Assembly: GCF_045038405.1 (NCBI RefSeq)
Contig: NZ_CP173660.1
Coordinates: 744,001 to 808,000 of the forward strand
Length of the DNA: 64,000 nucleotides
From: Sellimonas caecigallum
GTDB taxonomy: Bacteria > Bacillota > Clostridia > Lachnospirales > Lachnospiraceae
Direction: 5' to 3'
Made by a program: the position numbers and the translations under genes. Within the stretch, counting starts at the first letter, position 1, and each line of letters starts with the position of its first letter. The notes under the pieces are model-generated. The model saw only the letters and a program-made list of their open reading frames with translations. It was not told where the DNA came from and did not search any database. Shown piece after piece: positions 1-9,208 of the stretch.

Positions 1-879
1 ATAAATATCCTGTATGATGATGTTGGTTTTCAGTGTCTTGACCACATTGAGCATCAGACGAATGATCTGTATCTGACTCGATGCGGTATCCAGGCATGTA
101 AACCAAATTATTGCTGGGGACCAAAGCTCCGGCCGCAGTACCATATGCACTTTATTCTGGATGGAAATGGTTTCTTTGAGATTGACCATCATATTTACCA
201 TCTGAAGAAAGGGCAGATTTTTCTGATTCCTCCTAACACAATGTCGCGCTACTATGCGGACGGAAATGATCCCTGGACTTATGCATTCATCAGCTTCCAG
301 GGCAACAAGGCATCCCAGTACATGGAGCAGGCAGGATTTTCTGCATCCCCTTATATCCGTGACTGCGTAGTCGATCCGGAAGAGTATGCAGCTATCGTTC
401 GCCAGATGCTGAAAACCCATCAGCTTACCATCACGAATGAACTGCAGCGTGTAAGTCTCCTGTTTTCCATGTTTTCCAAATTGACTTCTTCTTACCATGC
501 CTCGGATTCTTCTTATATACAGAAATCTCATGATTATCTGCCCGAGACATATTTTGAACATGCCCTGCAGTATATCCATATTAACTACGGAAAAAATATA
601 CATATACAGGATATTGCAGATTACATTGGAATTACCCGTTCTTATCTGTTTTACATTTTTAATAAAAAGCTTCAGATGTCTCCAAAAAAATATCTTCTGA
701 ATTATCGCATCGAAAAGGCAAAAACCATGCTTTCTTCCACCGATATTTTCATTAAAGACATCGCCCACCATGTAGGATACGAAGATTCCCTTGCATTCTC
801 AAAAGTTTTCCGCAATGCGACCGGGTATTCCCCATCTGCATATCGGAATTATAAAGCAGGTGTTCCTGAAAAACAATAG
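1..879 (+). CDS. AraC-family transcriptional regulator (5' truncated by window edge)
   Basis: The reading frame is open back to base 1, so the N-terminus lies outside the window; the ATG at 145 is internal. The visible N-terminal half looks like an AraC-type cupin ligand-binding domain (hydrophobic beta-strands with WGPKLRP and HFILDGNG segments). The last 100 residues are a double helix-turn-helix: first helix pair in HIQDIADYIGITRSYLFYIF, second in DIAHHVGYEDSLAFSKVFR followed by the family-typical GYSPSAYR. Family members bind sugars and usually activate sugar-use operons. It converges on the alpha-galactoside operon at 973-10942 and is its most likely local regulator, but the ligand and target are inferred. 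A shared hairpin terminator separates the two. Confidence 0.9.
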   Translation: MNILYDDVGFQCLDHIEHQTNDLYLTRCGIQACKPNYCWGPKLRPQYHMHFILDGNGFFEIDHHIYHLKKGQIFLIPPNTMSRYYADGNDPWTYAFISFQGNKASQYMEQAGFSASPYIRDCVVDPEEYAAIVRQMLKTHQLTITNELQRVSLLFSMFSKLTSSYHASDSSYIQKSHDYLPETYFEHALQYIHINYGKNIHIQDIADYIGITRSYLFYIFNKKLQMSPKKYLLNYRIEKAKTMLSSTDIFIKDIAHHVGYEDSLAFSKVFRNATGYSPSAYRNYKAGVPEKQ

Positions 880-903
880 GACCTTGTGTTCCTGATTCGG
901 CAC

Positions 904-962
904 AAAAAACGGCGCCCTGACAGAAAGACACAAAAACTGTGTTTTCCTGTCAGGGCTCTTTT
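904..962. terminator. Bidirectional rho-independent terminator
   Basis: A perfect 10-bp stem (914-923 pairs with 947-956, GCCCTGACAG/CTGTCAGGGC) is followed by a T-rich run on the plus strand and by TTTTTT on the minus strand (904-909). It sits between the convergent AraC gene and the Xaa-Pro aminopeptidase gene, so it can stop transcription from both sides. Confidence 0.85.
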
Positions 963-972
963 GCTCTATCCT

Positions 973-2235
973 CTAAAAAAGATAAGTATTATTTTTCATC
1001 ATATATTCTTCTATTTCCGGTATGGTCCTTGGAATATTTCTGGAAAGATTTTCACATCCATTTTCTGTGATCAGACAGTTATCTTCTATCCTGAACCCAA
1101 TTCCCCATTCTTCATGATAGATACCGATATCTACACAAAATACCATACCAGGGACAACCACTTCCGGCCGCTTTATCATGTCGTGACAGTCATATCCAAT
1201 ATGATGTGCGCCGCCATGCCACATATACGTTCCGATGTCTTCAAATTTTTTGCACACCCCGACCTCTTTCAACTGTTCAAAATTGTATTTTTTCGCTGTG
1301 GCGTCCACATCTGCCATTTTAAATCCCGGCTTTAATACCTCGAACATATAGTCTGAAGTTGCAAGCGCGCAATTGTACAGAAGTTTCTGTTTTTCTGTAA
1401 ATTTTCCGTTGCAAGGCCAACCTCTGGATACGTCGTTGACGAGACCTTTCCATCTTGCTCCTACATCATTCAGAATCATATCTCCATCCTTTGCCTGTCC
1501 TTTATAGGAATAGTAATGGATGCAGAAATTGTTCTGTCCGGCAGAGATGATCGGCGGAAATCCGCTTCCCTCCGTGCCATACTGCCCCAGTACATAATCA
1601 AATTCCGCTTTGTACTGATGCTCGTACATTCCAGGTCTTGACGCCTTCATCATCGCCTTGATCCCTTCGCCTGTGATTGCTTCCGCTTTCCGGATCGCCT
1701 CAATTTCACATGGCTGTTTAATCGTTCTTAGCTTTCTTAATATCAGGTTGGCATTTTCCTGCTTCAGATATGGGTAAGCCGCCTGGACATGTCTTAAAAA
1801 GTGATGTACAGATGTATCAATATCGGATGTGCTCTCCTTAAAGGAGTCCGCATATAAGAACTCATACTTTCCGGAGACCGCAAGGCTATGAAAATCTGTC
1901 GCAAAATTGGAATCATACCCAAAAGATTCGATTCCTGAAATATCTGACGCTTCTTTGTCTTTGATCCTGCTTCCGCTCCATCTTTCTGCCATTGGATCCG
2001 GCGTGCGCAGATAAAGCTTTTCCCACACTTCGCCATCATCCTGCTTGCCCGCAAGAAGAACAAGCCCTTTTTCTTCGATTCCTGTCAGATAGAGAAAATT
2101 ACGATTTCCGAAAAAATCATAACATTCATCTGCTGACTTTCTGATATCATCTCCTGAAAAGAATACCACAAGAGACCCTTTCTTCAGCTCTGCATATACA
2201 TTTCGGCGATTTCCGCTGTAATATTCTCTCTGCAT
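973..2235 (-). CDS. Xaa-Pro aminopeptidase, M24B family
   Basis: A 420-residue metallopeptidase that removes an N-terminal residue preceding proline. The N-terminal third is the creatinase/prolidase N-domain (RNVYAELKKGSLVVFFSGDD, FFGNRNFLYLTG). The C-terminal pita-bread domain carries the metal-ligand pattern: ND in LNDVGARWKGLVNDVSRGW, a histidine in MWHGGAHHIGYDCHD, then a glutamate in GFRIEDNCL. I start it at 2235 because AAAGGA lies 8 bases upstream of that ATG; the in-frame ATG at 2271 would overlap the upstream gene and lacks such a site. It is the last gene of the alpha-galactoside operon, 25 bp after the glycosidase-like gene. A peptidase in a sugar operon is unusual and could mean glycopeptides are among the substrates, or simply that transcription reads through. 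Confidence 0.88.
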   Translation of the reverse strand: MQREYYSGNRRNVYAELKKGSLVVFFSGDDIRKSADECYDFFGNRNFLYLTGIEEKGLVLLAGKQDDGEVWEKLYLRTPDPMAERWSGSRIKDKEASDISGIESFGYDSNFATDFHSLAVSGKYEFLYADSFKESTSDIDTSVHHFLRHVQAAYPYLKQENANLILRKLRTIKQPCEIEAIRKAEAITGEGIKAMMKASRPGMYEHQYKAEFDYVLGQYGTEGSGFPPIISAGQNNFCIHYYSYKGQAKDGDMILNDVGARWKGLVNDVSRGWPCNGKFTEKQKLLYNCALATSDYMFEVLKPGFKMADVDATAKKYNFEQLKEVGVCKKFEDIGTYMWHGGAHHIGYDCHDMIKRPEVVVPGMVFCVDIGIYHEEWGIGFRIEDNCLITENGCENLSRNIPRTIPEIEEYMMKNNTYLF

Positions 2236-2260
2236 AACTTTGTCCTTTCTCAAAATGTAT

Positions 2261-3769
2261 TTAACAGACACATGCTGTTATTGTTTCCCCCGGGTTTATA
2301 TCCAGGGAAGTGTAGCTCACGGCTGCCCCATTTATTTTTTTCTGTTTTGCCGCGATCTGTTTTCCGTCAATCTGGATAAACGGATGTTCTCCGTAAAATC
2401 TGACCTCCCACACAAATGATTTTCCGCATACATTTGTCAGGGAAGCAAGCATATTTCCCTTATAAGATACTGTAAATTCCGTATCTCCTACTATGATATG
2501 CTCTGCCTTTATATCTTTGATTTCTTCTGGAAGCCTTGGAGCTGTCGCTATCCTATAATCCGGAGCATCCGGTTCGATACCCATCATCCCTTCTATGACC
2601 TGGGAGACAAATGTAAAAGAAATTTCCGGATAGTCTCCGTTTGTCCCCTGGCTTGGACGCTCATGCGGCTGATCTTTCAGCAATGTAATATACTTCATCC
2701 ATTTCCATGCCTCATCATTTTTATGATATAAAAACAGCATGTCTGGAATGTACGTATAAGATTCCAGATTGTCCGGTGCCAAGGGTGCTGTTCCGATGCC
2801 GTCTCCCAGATTTTCTAAAATAAATGCAATATACTGTTCATTTCTTTTTCCCGGTTCCGTAATCATCTTCAACGGCATAAACCACGTATTTTCCGTCGCA
2901 AAATCACTGTATCTCTCTCCGTTTATCCCCCATGCACGGACATAGCCGCTTTTCATATTGTCTGTAACACTCCACACATTATTGAAATATGCTTTCAGTT
3001 CTTTTGCTTTCTCATACCATTTTTCTGCCGCATCTGCATTTTCTCTTTTTTCCATCATCGCAGCATACGCCAGTGTAGCCTGATACTGTGAACCAATGGA
3101 GTCGCCCGACTCCAAAAGCGGTTCGCCGCTTCGTTCGTTGTAACTGCATGTCCCGTCAAAAATACCTCCTCCGGTTCCTTGTGCAACACCGTTTTTGTTT
3201 GAATCATGGATGGCAATAAAGTCTGTCATAACTTTTGTATAAAAATTCCACAAGTCATCGTCCATTATATATCTCTCATCCCCCGACCACAGATACTGTC
3301 TGTATGCCTTTTCCACTAATTCAAACTGGACCGGAACCTCCCGCACGAAATATTCGTCGTTTTTAAAGTCGATCGTATGAGGTGTCCCGTCAAAATTAAA
3401 TGCCCATGGAGTATACCATTTCCGTTCTTTTGTTGCCCCTTTTGCAAAGGTACGGAACATGGAGAAGTTCTCTTCATCCAAACCAGTCATATGCGCTCCA
3501 GCTGTCTGGTGCACAAAATCTCTGGAATAAAATGCGGTTCTGTCATAATAGCCTGACCAGTAAGAGGGAATGTAGTCATGCAATCCGGTATGATCCCCCT
3601 CCGGATGCGCTTCGTCTTTGTTTGTGATTCCCTGCTTACCGGTCATGACAAACTGCTGCTGTTTTTCAACTGCCCAGCGAAATGTTTTTTCAAGATACTC
3701 GTTGGAAGAATGTAATCTTACTTTCTTATTCTGCCTGCATTTTCCGTTGGTTACTTCTTCTTTACCCAC
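2261..3769 (-). CDS. Six-hairpin (alpha/alpha) glycosidase-like protein
   Basis: A 502-residue cytoplasmic protein with no signal peptide or membrane segment. Aromatic and acidic patches (YDRTAFYSRDFVHQ, GTCSYNERSGEPLLESGDS, ATENTWFMP, LAPDNLESYTYIPDML) and a beta-rich tail after residue 430 resemble the six-hairpin glycosidase superfamily, which includes GH15, GH65, GH78 and related catalytic barrels. I cannot place it in one GH family. Likely catalytic acids are the D/E residues near 95-105 and 215-225, which is a guess. The start is a GTG at 3769 with GGGAG six bases upstream. It lies 13 bp after the alpha-galactosidase gene, so it probably trims another sugar from imported alpha-galactosides. 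Confidence 0.65.
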   Translation of the reverse strand: MGKEEVTNGKCRQNKKVRLHSSNEYLEKTFRWAVEKQQQFVMTGKQGITNKDEAHPEGDHTGLHDYIPSYWSGYYDRTAFYSRDFVHQTAGAHMTGLDEENFSMFRTFAKGATKERKWYTPWAFNFDGTPHTIDFKNDEYFVREVPVQFELVEKAYRQYLWSGDERYIMDDDLWNFYTKVMTDFIAIHDSNKNGVAQGTGGGIFDGTCSYNERSGEPLLESGDSIGSQYQATLAYAAMMEKRENADAAEKWYEKAKELKAYFNNVWSVTDNMKSGYVRAWGINGERYSDFATENTWFMPLKMITEPGKRNEQYIAFILENLGDGIGTAPLAPDNLESYTYIPDMLFLYHKNDEAWKWMKYITLLKDQPHERPSQGTNGDYPEISFTFVSQVIEGMMGIEPDAPDYRIATAPRLPEEIKDIKAEHIIVGDTEFTVSYKGNMLASLTNVCGKSFVWEVRFYGEHPFIQIDGKQIAAKQKKINGAAVSYTSLDINPGETITACVC

Positions 3770-3782
3770 TGTATGCTCCCTT

Positions 3783-6029
3783 TTATTCCTCTATTTTCTT
3801 TACATAAAACAGTCTTGAAAAATAATCTCCCTGCTGCTCTCTTGCAACACCCGGGATCCCTGCCGCACAGTCTGATACATTGAGTCCTGCATACATCAGT
3901 TCATCTCCGTAATGTACGCCTAAATCTGCCTTGCTGCCAAAGCATTCTTTTACTTCGTACTTTGCGTTTTCTTCCAGACCTTTCACATAAATTCTTTCAA
4001 ATTTTCCCTGTGCCGGCTGCAAAGTACGGAAGTATGCCACAAGTCCTTCGCTTCTGTCTTCTGAGACAACCTGCCATGCAGAATTGTTGCCTTCAAACGG
4101 ACTCTTCAGACGGTAAAATACACCCTGCTGGATCAGCGCTCTGTTTTCCTTCATGAACTGGATCTGTTCTTTCATCTGCTCCAGCTCTTCTTCCGGAAGC
4201 CTTGTAATGTCAAGCTCATATCCGAATGTACCAAAGTACGCCACATTAGCTCTCGTTTCAAGAGAAGTATTGCGGAATACCTGATGGTTCGGAGATGCTG
4301 AAACATGACTTCCAATGCTGCTGATCGGATATACATAAGATGTACCATACTGAATTTTGATTCTGTCCACGGCATCTGTATTGTCCGAAGTCCATGCCTG
4401 CGGTGCGTAGTACAGCATTCCCGGATCAAACCTTGCCCCGCCGCTTGCGCAGGATTCAAATAAAATTTCCGGGAATTCCTGGATCAGTCTTTCATATAAG
4501 CTGTACACGCCCAGGATATATTTATGTCTTACTTTTCCCTGATAACTTTTTCCGTTTCCATTTGAAAAGACTTCTGAGAATGCGCGGTTCATATCCCATT
4601 TTACATAGGAAACCGGTGCGTCTGTCAGTACTTTTCTCATCTGTTCATAAATATAGTCCACGACTTCCTGTTTGGAGAAATCCAGCACATACTGATTTCT
4701 GCTGTGGCAGTAATTTCGTCTGATATCAGCAAGAAGCCAATCCGGATGCGCACGGAACAGATCACTGTCTTTGTTCGTCATTTCCGGTTCAAACCAAAGA
4801 CCGAATTTCAGTCCCATTTCTTCTACTTTCTTTGCCAGACCGGTAATTCCTCCCGGAAGCTTCTCCATATTCGGATACCAGTCGCCTAAAGAACAGTTGT
4901 CCAGATTTCGTTTTCCAAACCATCCGTCATCCAGAACGAACAATTCCACTCCGATCTCTTTTGCTTTTTCTGCGATATCCAGGATTTTTTCTTCGTTGAA
5001 ATCAAAATAAGTTGCTTCCCAGTTATTGATCAGGATCGGTCTTACTTTATCGCGCCATGTGCCGCGGGCAAGTCTTGTTCTGTATAATTCGTGGTAGACC
5101 TGGCTCATTCCGTTCATACCGTTTTCTGAGTAGACCATTACCATTTCCGGTGTCTGAAAATGTTCCCCTTTTTTCAGTTCCCACCTAAACTCGTTCGGAT
5201 GGATTCCCATGACTACTCTTGTCACATCAAAGTTATCAACTTCTGCCTGGGCAAGGAAATCTCCACTGTAAACAAGGCTGAATCCGAGTACTTCTCCGCT
5301 GCATTCATCCGCATTTGCTCTTTTTAACATCAAGAAAGGATTGAACTGATGGCTGCTGCATCCGCGCATGCTGTATATGCTCTGCACGCCATATGTCAGT
5401 TTTCTTGTATGCGGGTGGCGTTCCCTGTTCCATGCCCCTGCAAGCTCTACCATCTCGTATTCTTTGTCCGGTAAATCCAGACATCCGCTCATACAGTTCA
5501 ACAGCGTAATTCCTGCTTCACATTCGCATTCGAAGCGGACATGACGTGTGATAACTGGTCTGTCACGGAAGATTGTATAAGATAAAATCATCTTTGTCTG
5601 GATCATTTCATCTTCCAGAACAATCTCCAGTGTATCTGCTTCTTCGTTATCTTCTACGTAAACTGCCGGAAGTCCTTCAAGAGCTTTTTTCCCTGCGAAA
5701 ATTTCATGAGTTTTATATTTAAAATCTACAACTCGGCTTCCGTCTGCACTTTCCAGTTCAAAAGCCGGATATCTTGTATCCCCTGAACCGAAAGTTGGAT
5801 ATTCCTGTTTCAGGTGTTCGAGAGAAAAATCGCTGCGCCCTTCAAACGGATACGGGGCCATGTCTCTTCTTGCATATTCAATCAGATATCCAAAATCTTC
5901 TCTGTCTGTAAGATGCTTTCCGTAATAAACATGTCCCAACTGACCGTTTTCCAAAACCTTGATAATGTAGCTGATCTTTTCGTTATAAAGATGAAACTCT
6001 TTTGCTGCCTCGTGAAATCTGATTGCCAT
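3783..6029 (-). CDS. Alpha-galactosidase, GH36
   Basis: A 748-residue intracellular glycosidase that releases terminal alpha-1,6-galactose from raffinose-family oligosaccharides and melibiose. The order is an N-terminal beta-supersandwich (residues 1-330), a TIM barrel beginning at RPILINNWEATYFDFNEEKI, and a C-terminal beta domain. The nucleophile is Asp479 in YVKWDMNR. The acid/base aspartate lies near residue 540 in WTSDNTDAVDR. The substrate-loop motif SCASGGARFDPG is intact. Length matches the roughly 730-750 residues of bacterial GH36 tetrameric enzymes. It follows the two permease genes after a 73-bp gap holding a hairpin (6060-6092). The absence of a signal peptide fits import of intact oligosaccharide by the ABC system encoded upstream. 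Confidence 0.95.
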   Translation of the reverse strand: MAIRFHEAAKEFHLYNEKISYIIKVLENGQLGHVYYGKHLTDREDFGYLIEYARRDMAPYPFEGRSDFSLEHLKQEYPTFGSGDTRYPAFELESADGSRVVDFKYKTHEIFAGKKALEGLPAVYVEDNEEADTLEIVLEDEMIQTKMILSYTIFRDRPVITRHVRFECECEAGITLLNCMSGCLDLPDKEYEMVELAGAWNRERHPHTRKLTYGVQSIYSMRGCSSHQFNPFLMLKRANADECSGEVLGFSLVYSGDFLAQAEVDNFDVTRVVMGIHPNEFRWELKKGEHFQTPEMVMVYSENGMNGMSQVYHELYRTRLARGTWRDKVRPILINNWEATYFDFNEEKILDIAEKAKEIGVELFVLDDGWFGKRNLDNCSLGDWYPNMEKLPGGITGLAKKVEEMGLKFGLWFEPEMTNKDSDLFRAHPDWLLADIRRNYCHSRNQYVLDFSKQEVVDYIYEQMRKVLTDAPVSYVKWDMNRAFSEVFSNGNGKSYQGKVRHKYILGVYSLYERLIQEFPEILFESCASGGARFDPGMLYYAPQAWTSDNTDAVDRIKIQYGTSYVYPISSIGSHVSASPNHQVFRNTSLETRANVAYFGTFGYELDITRLPEEELEQMKEQIQFMKENRALIQQGVFYRLKSPFEGNNSAWQVVSEDRSEGLVAYFRTLQPAQGKFERIYVKGLEENAKYEVKECFGSKADLGVHYGDELMYAGLNVSDCAAGIPGVAREQQGDYFSRLFYVKKIEE

Positions 6030-6059
6030 GTTACTCTCCTTTTCATTCTGTCTTTAAAT

Positions 6060-6092
6060 AAAGGGAATCTATGCCAGGCAAAGATTCCCTTT
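6060..6092 (-). other. Intercistronic stem-loop between permease and alpha-galactosidase genes
   Basis: A perfect 10-bp stem (AAAGGGAATC with GATTCCCTTT) lies between the stop of the MalG-like permease and the GH36 start. There is no T-run after it on the minus strand, so it is more likely an mRNA-processing or stabilising hairpin than a terminator. Confidence 0.6.
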
Positions 6093-6102
6093 GTATCATT
6101 TA

Positions 6103-6924
6103 TTATTTGATGGCTCCGCCAGTACCTTCGATAATGTATCTCTGTGCAAATAAGAAGATTAAAATTGGCGGTACAATCATAATCACTGTGATACATAACA
6201 TAGGAACGATCTCCTGAGAATATACACCCTTGAATGACGCAAGTCCTAATGCCAATGTGTATTTGGATCTTTCCTGCAGGAAAATCAATGGTCCTAAATA
6301 GTCGTTCCATGCAGCAAGCATATTCAGTACACCAACCAGAATCAGTGACGGTTTCATAATCGGAACATAAATCTTATAGAAGATCTGGAACGCATTGGCT
6401 CCGTCGATTCTTGCCGCCTCTTCGAAATCTTTCGGTACGCCCATCAGGAACTGGCGCATCAGGAAGATGTAGTATGCTGATCCAAACCAAGATGGAACGA
6501 TCAACGGTTTCAGTGTGTTCAGCCATCCAAATGCATTAAATTCCATGTACTGCGGGATCATTGTAACGTCCCACGGAATCATCATAGTGGAAAGCAGTAA
6601 CATAAAGAGGATATTTTTTCCTCTGAACTGGAATCTTGCAAATCCGTATGCGACAAGCGCTGCGGATACCATGGATCCTACTGCGGATCCTACCGTTACA
6701 AGCACAGAGTTCTTCAAAAATGTGCCGAACGGCTGTGCATTCCATGCGTCCACATAGTTCTGCCAGTTCCAGATATCCGGCAGGAAGCTTGGCGGATAAG
6801 CAACCGCTTCTGTTTCTGATTTAAATGTGGAAAAGAACATGTATACGAAAGGGAACAAAAAGTAAACTGCAATCAATGTCAAAATCACATACAGTACTAC
6901 TTTTGTTTTTTTAGACATTTTCAT
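6103..6924 (-). CDS. Carbohydrate ABC transporter permease, MalG-type (CUT1)
   Basis: A 273-residue inner-membrane protein with six predicted membrane segments, the first at YVILTLIAVYFLFPFVYMFF. The binding-protein-dependent transport motif (EAA loop) reads EEAARIDGANAFQIFYKIYVPIMKP, which contacts the ATPase. MalG-type permeases end a few residues after the last helix, as here (IIEGTGGAIK). The stop of the MalF-type gene and this start overlap as TAATG, indicating translational coupling. No ATPase gene is present, so a shared MsiK-like ATPase encoded elsewhere must energise the system, as is common in CUT1 sugar importers of Firmicutes. Confidence 0.93.
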   Translation of the reverse strand: MKMSKKTKVVLYVILTLIAVYFLFPFVYMFFSTFKSETEAVAYPPSFLPDIWNWQNYVDAWNAQPFGTFLKNSVLVTVGSAVGSMVSAALVAYGFARFQFRGKNILFMLLLSTMMIPWDVTMIPQYMEFNAFGWLNTLKPLIVPSWFGSAYYIFLMRQFLMGVPKDFEEAARIDGANAFQIFYKIYVPIMKPSLILVGVLNMLAAWNDYLGPLIFLQERSKYTLALGLASFKGVYSQEIVPMLCITVIMIVPPILIFLFAQRYIIEGTGGAIK

Positions 6925-7844
6925 TACTTTTTCCTCCTCTTTTTCTTTTTCGTTCCTGAGTTTACTTCATTTTCATAGAATACCCACATTGAGGATGATT
7001 TGAATACAAGAGCGGTCAGACAGAGAATGATGATGAACATTACCCATGCATTGGCACTTGCGTATCCAAGTTTATGGTGTCTGAACGCGTTGTTGTATGT
7101 CATCAGTCCGTAGAAGTAAGTAGACTTCATCGGTCCGCCTCCTGTCAACAGCATAACGAGTGTTACCTGCTGGAAGGAACTGATGATAGAAGTAATCAAG
7201 TTGAACAATAATGTTGGTGTGATGATCGGCAGCGTGATGCTGAAAAACTGTCTTACCGGTCCTGCACCGTCAAGTGCAGCTGCTTCGTAAAGTTCCGCCG
7301 AGATTCCCTTGATATTCGTATAGAATACGAGCATCATCGTTCCGACTCCGAATGCACTTACGATTACGACTGCCAGGATTGCCCATGCCGGATCCACCAA
7401 CCAGTTTGGCCCCTCAATTCCGATCAGGGAAAGCAGATAGTTTAAGATACCATAATCACTGTTCAAAACCCAGCTCCAGATAACGGATGTCGCAACACCG
7501 GAAACAACGGCCGGGATGTAGAAAATCGTTCTGTAAACCTTGATCCCTTTCAACGGCTGGCTGATCAGCATCGCAAGGAACAGGGCGATACAGATATTCA
7601 GCGGCACAAAGATTGCCGCATATTTAATACTGATTGTAAGAGATTTCAGTACCTGCTTATCTGAGGTAAACATCTCTATGTAGTTTCCAAGTCCCACAAA
7701 AGTACGCTCTCCAACAACTGGCCAGTCAAAAAAGCTGATGCACAGAGAAAAGATCAGCGGTCCTAATGTGAAGACTAAGAATCCGATAATCCATGGCAAA
7801 ATAAACAGATATGGTGTAACTGTCTTCCATTTAAATTTTTTCAT
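6924..7844 (-). CDS. Carbohydrate ABC transporter permease, MalF/UgpA-type (CUT1)
   Basis: A 306-residue membrane protein with six predicted helices and the EAA loop LYEAAALDGAGPVRQFFSITLPIITP. It begins PYLFILPWIIGFLVFTLGPLIFS, the usual first helix of the UgpA/MalF branch, and ends in a very basic tail (KKKKRRKK). It forms the heterodimeric channel with the MalG-type partner, whose start overlaps its stop. RBS AAGGAGAG precedes the ATG. It lies 89 bp downstream of the binding-protein gene, and that gap contains a strong hairpin. Confidence 0.93.
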   Translation of the reverse strand: MKKFKWKTVTPYLFILPWIIGFLVFTLGPLIFSLCISFFDWPVVGERTFVGLGNYIEMFTSDKQVLKSLTISIKYAAIFVPLNICIALFLAMLISQPLKGIKVYRTIFYIPAVVSGVATSVIWSWVLNSDYGILNYLLSLIGIEGPNWLVDPAWAILAVVIVSAFGVGTMMLVFYTNIKGISAELYEAAALDGAGPVRQFFSITLPIITPTLLFNLITSIISSFQQVTLVMLLTGGGPMKSTYFYGLMTYNNAFRHHKLGYASANAWVMFIIILCLTALVFKSSSMWVFYENEVNSGTKKKKRRKK

Positions 7845-7865
7845 GTGACTCTCTCCTTATTTTTT

Positions 7866-7889
7866 GGAGGGGAAGTGCCCTTCCCCTCC
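7866..7889 (-). other. Intercistronic stem-loop after the binding-protein gene
   Basis: GGAGGGGAAG and CTTCCCCTCC form a perfect 10-bp GC-rich stem with a 4-base loop, just after the solute-binding protein gene. On the minus strand it is followed by A residues, not T, so it is not a classical terminator. Such hairpins commonly stabilise the upstream mRNA so that binding protein is made in excess over the permeases. Confidence 0.65.
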
Positions 7890-7933
7890 TTCCGCCCCAC
7901 CCTGCAGATGGTCCGGATTCTTTCACTTTTATA

Positions 7934-9190
7934 CTATTCGTGGCTTGCTACTACCTCATCCAGAGCTTCTTTTGGATCTGCAAGGCTGCTTGGATTGATA
8001 ATGCTTTCAAATGCAAGCTGAATATCTGCATCGACTTCTGTCCATCCTTCTGCAATAAAGCTTGACGGAGTATATCCTGCACAGTTGTCAAGTGCTGTAT
8101 AGAACGGTGCACAGTTCGGGTCTTCTCTGAGGGCTTCAGATTCAACAACTGATTTTAATGCCGGTAATTCTGTCTCGATACGGTGTTTGTTCATTTCTTC
8201 TCCTGTCCAGTATTTCAGGAATTCCCAAGCTTCTTCTTTGTGCTTGCTGTCTTTGGAGATTGCGATACCGGATGTATTGATGACACTGATGGAGTGTTCT
8301 GTTCCTTCAAACTTCGGAATCTGAACAATACCATAGTTCAGGCCTTCTTCTTCAAACTGTTTGATCGGCCATGTACCATCTACATACATTGCTGTTTTTC
8401 CACCCAGCATTTCTGTCTGTCCTGATTCTTCAGATGCGTATAATACGCCGTCTTTTTCCATATCCTGGAATGTCTTGAATACTTCAACAGATTTGTCGCT
8501 GTTGATGTTGCCGTCAAGTTTTCCGTTTTCATCAACAAATGCTGTTCCATTGCTCCACAGATACATTTCCAGTGTGTATGGAAGTGTTCCGATCGGAAGT
8601 GTAAATCCGTTTACACTGTCAAGTTTGGACTGAATTTCTTCAGATGCTTTTGCTACATCTGCCCATGTCCAGTCGTCTGTCGGGTAAGCTACACCAGCCT
8701 GATCAAACAGGTCTTTGTTGTAGTACATACAGGATGTAACCACGCTGACCGGTACGCCGTAAATCTTATCATCGATAGAGTTGTACGGCCACAGTGCTTC
8801 GAAGAAATTGTTCTTGTATTCTTCGCCTTCTTTGTTAATATACTCGTCCAGTGGTTCCAGACTTTCTGAGTATGTCGGGTAATCCCACATGTACATTACG
8901 TCCGGTGCATCCCCAGCTCCCATGCTGGCTGTCATCTTTGTGTCGAAATCAGATCCCCATCCTTCCAGGACAACTTCGATCTTATCCTGGCTTTCGTTGA
9001 ACTTGTCAACACATGCCTGCTGATCATCCAGTACAGATGCGTCATCCCAAGTTGCAAAACGAATCTTCACTTTGCCGTCACTTGTTTTGTCGTCACCGCT
9101 GTCTTTTCCGCCTCCACATCCAAGGAGCATGGAGCCTGTCATGGCTGCTACCAGACCAACTGCTGCAAGTCTTTTCATTCTCTTCTTCAT
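7934..9190 (-). CDS. Sugar ABC transporter substrate-binding lipoprotein
   Basis: A 418-residue extracytoplasmic receptor of the family-1 (MalE/RafE-like) type. It has a lipoprotein signal: a basic start (MKKRMKRL), a hydrophobic stretch, and the lipobox SMLLGC, with Cys25 as the lipidated residue followed by a Gly/Ser/Asp-rich linker. The mature protein begins KVKIRFATWDD and shows family motifs (APDVMYMWDYP, GKTAMYVDGTWP, EEAWEFLKYWTG). Given two alpha-galactosidases in the same operon, the ligand is probably raffinose, melibiose or a related alpha-galactoside, but this is inferred. CGGAGGT precedes the ATG. It is the first transport gene, directly after the 577-residue alpha-galactosidase. 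Confidence 0.94.
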   Translation of the reverse strand: MKKRMKRLAAVGLVAAMTGSMLLGCGGGKDSGDDKTSDGKVKIRFATWDDASVLDDQQACVDKFNESQDKIEVVLEGWGSDFDTKMTASMGAGDAPDVMYMWDYPTYSESLEPLDEYINKEGEEYKNNFFEALWPYNSIDDKIYGVPVSVVTSCMYYNKDLFDQAGVAYPTDDWTWADVAKASEEIQSKLDSVNGFTLPIGTLPYTLEMYLWSNGTAFVDENGKLDGNINSDKSVEVFKTFQDMEKDGVLYASEESGQTEMLGGKTAMYVDGTWPIKQFEEEGLNYGIVQIPKFEGTEHSISVINTSGIAISKDSKHKEEAWEFLKYWTGEEMNKHRIETELPALKSVVESEALREDPNCAPFYTALDNCAGYTPSSFIAEGWTEVDADIQLAFESIINPSSLADPKEALDEVVASHE

Positions 9191-9208
9191 AATGTTACCT
9201 CCGTTTTT

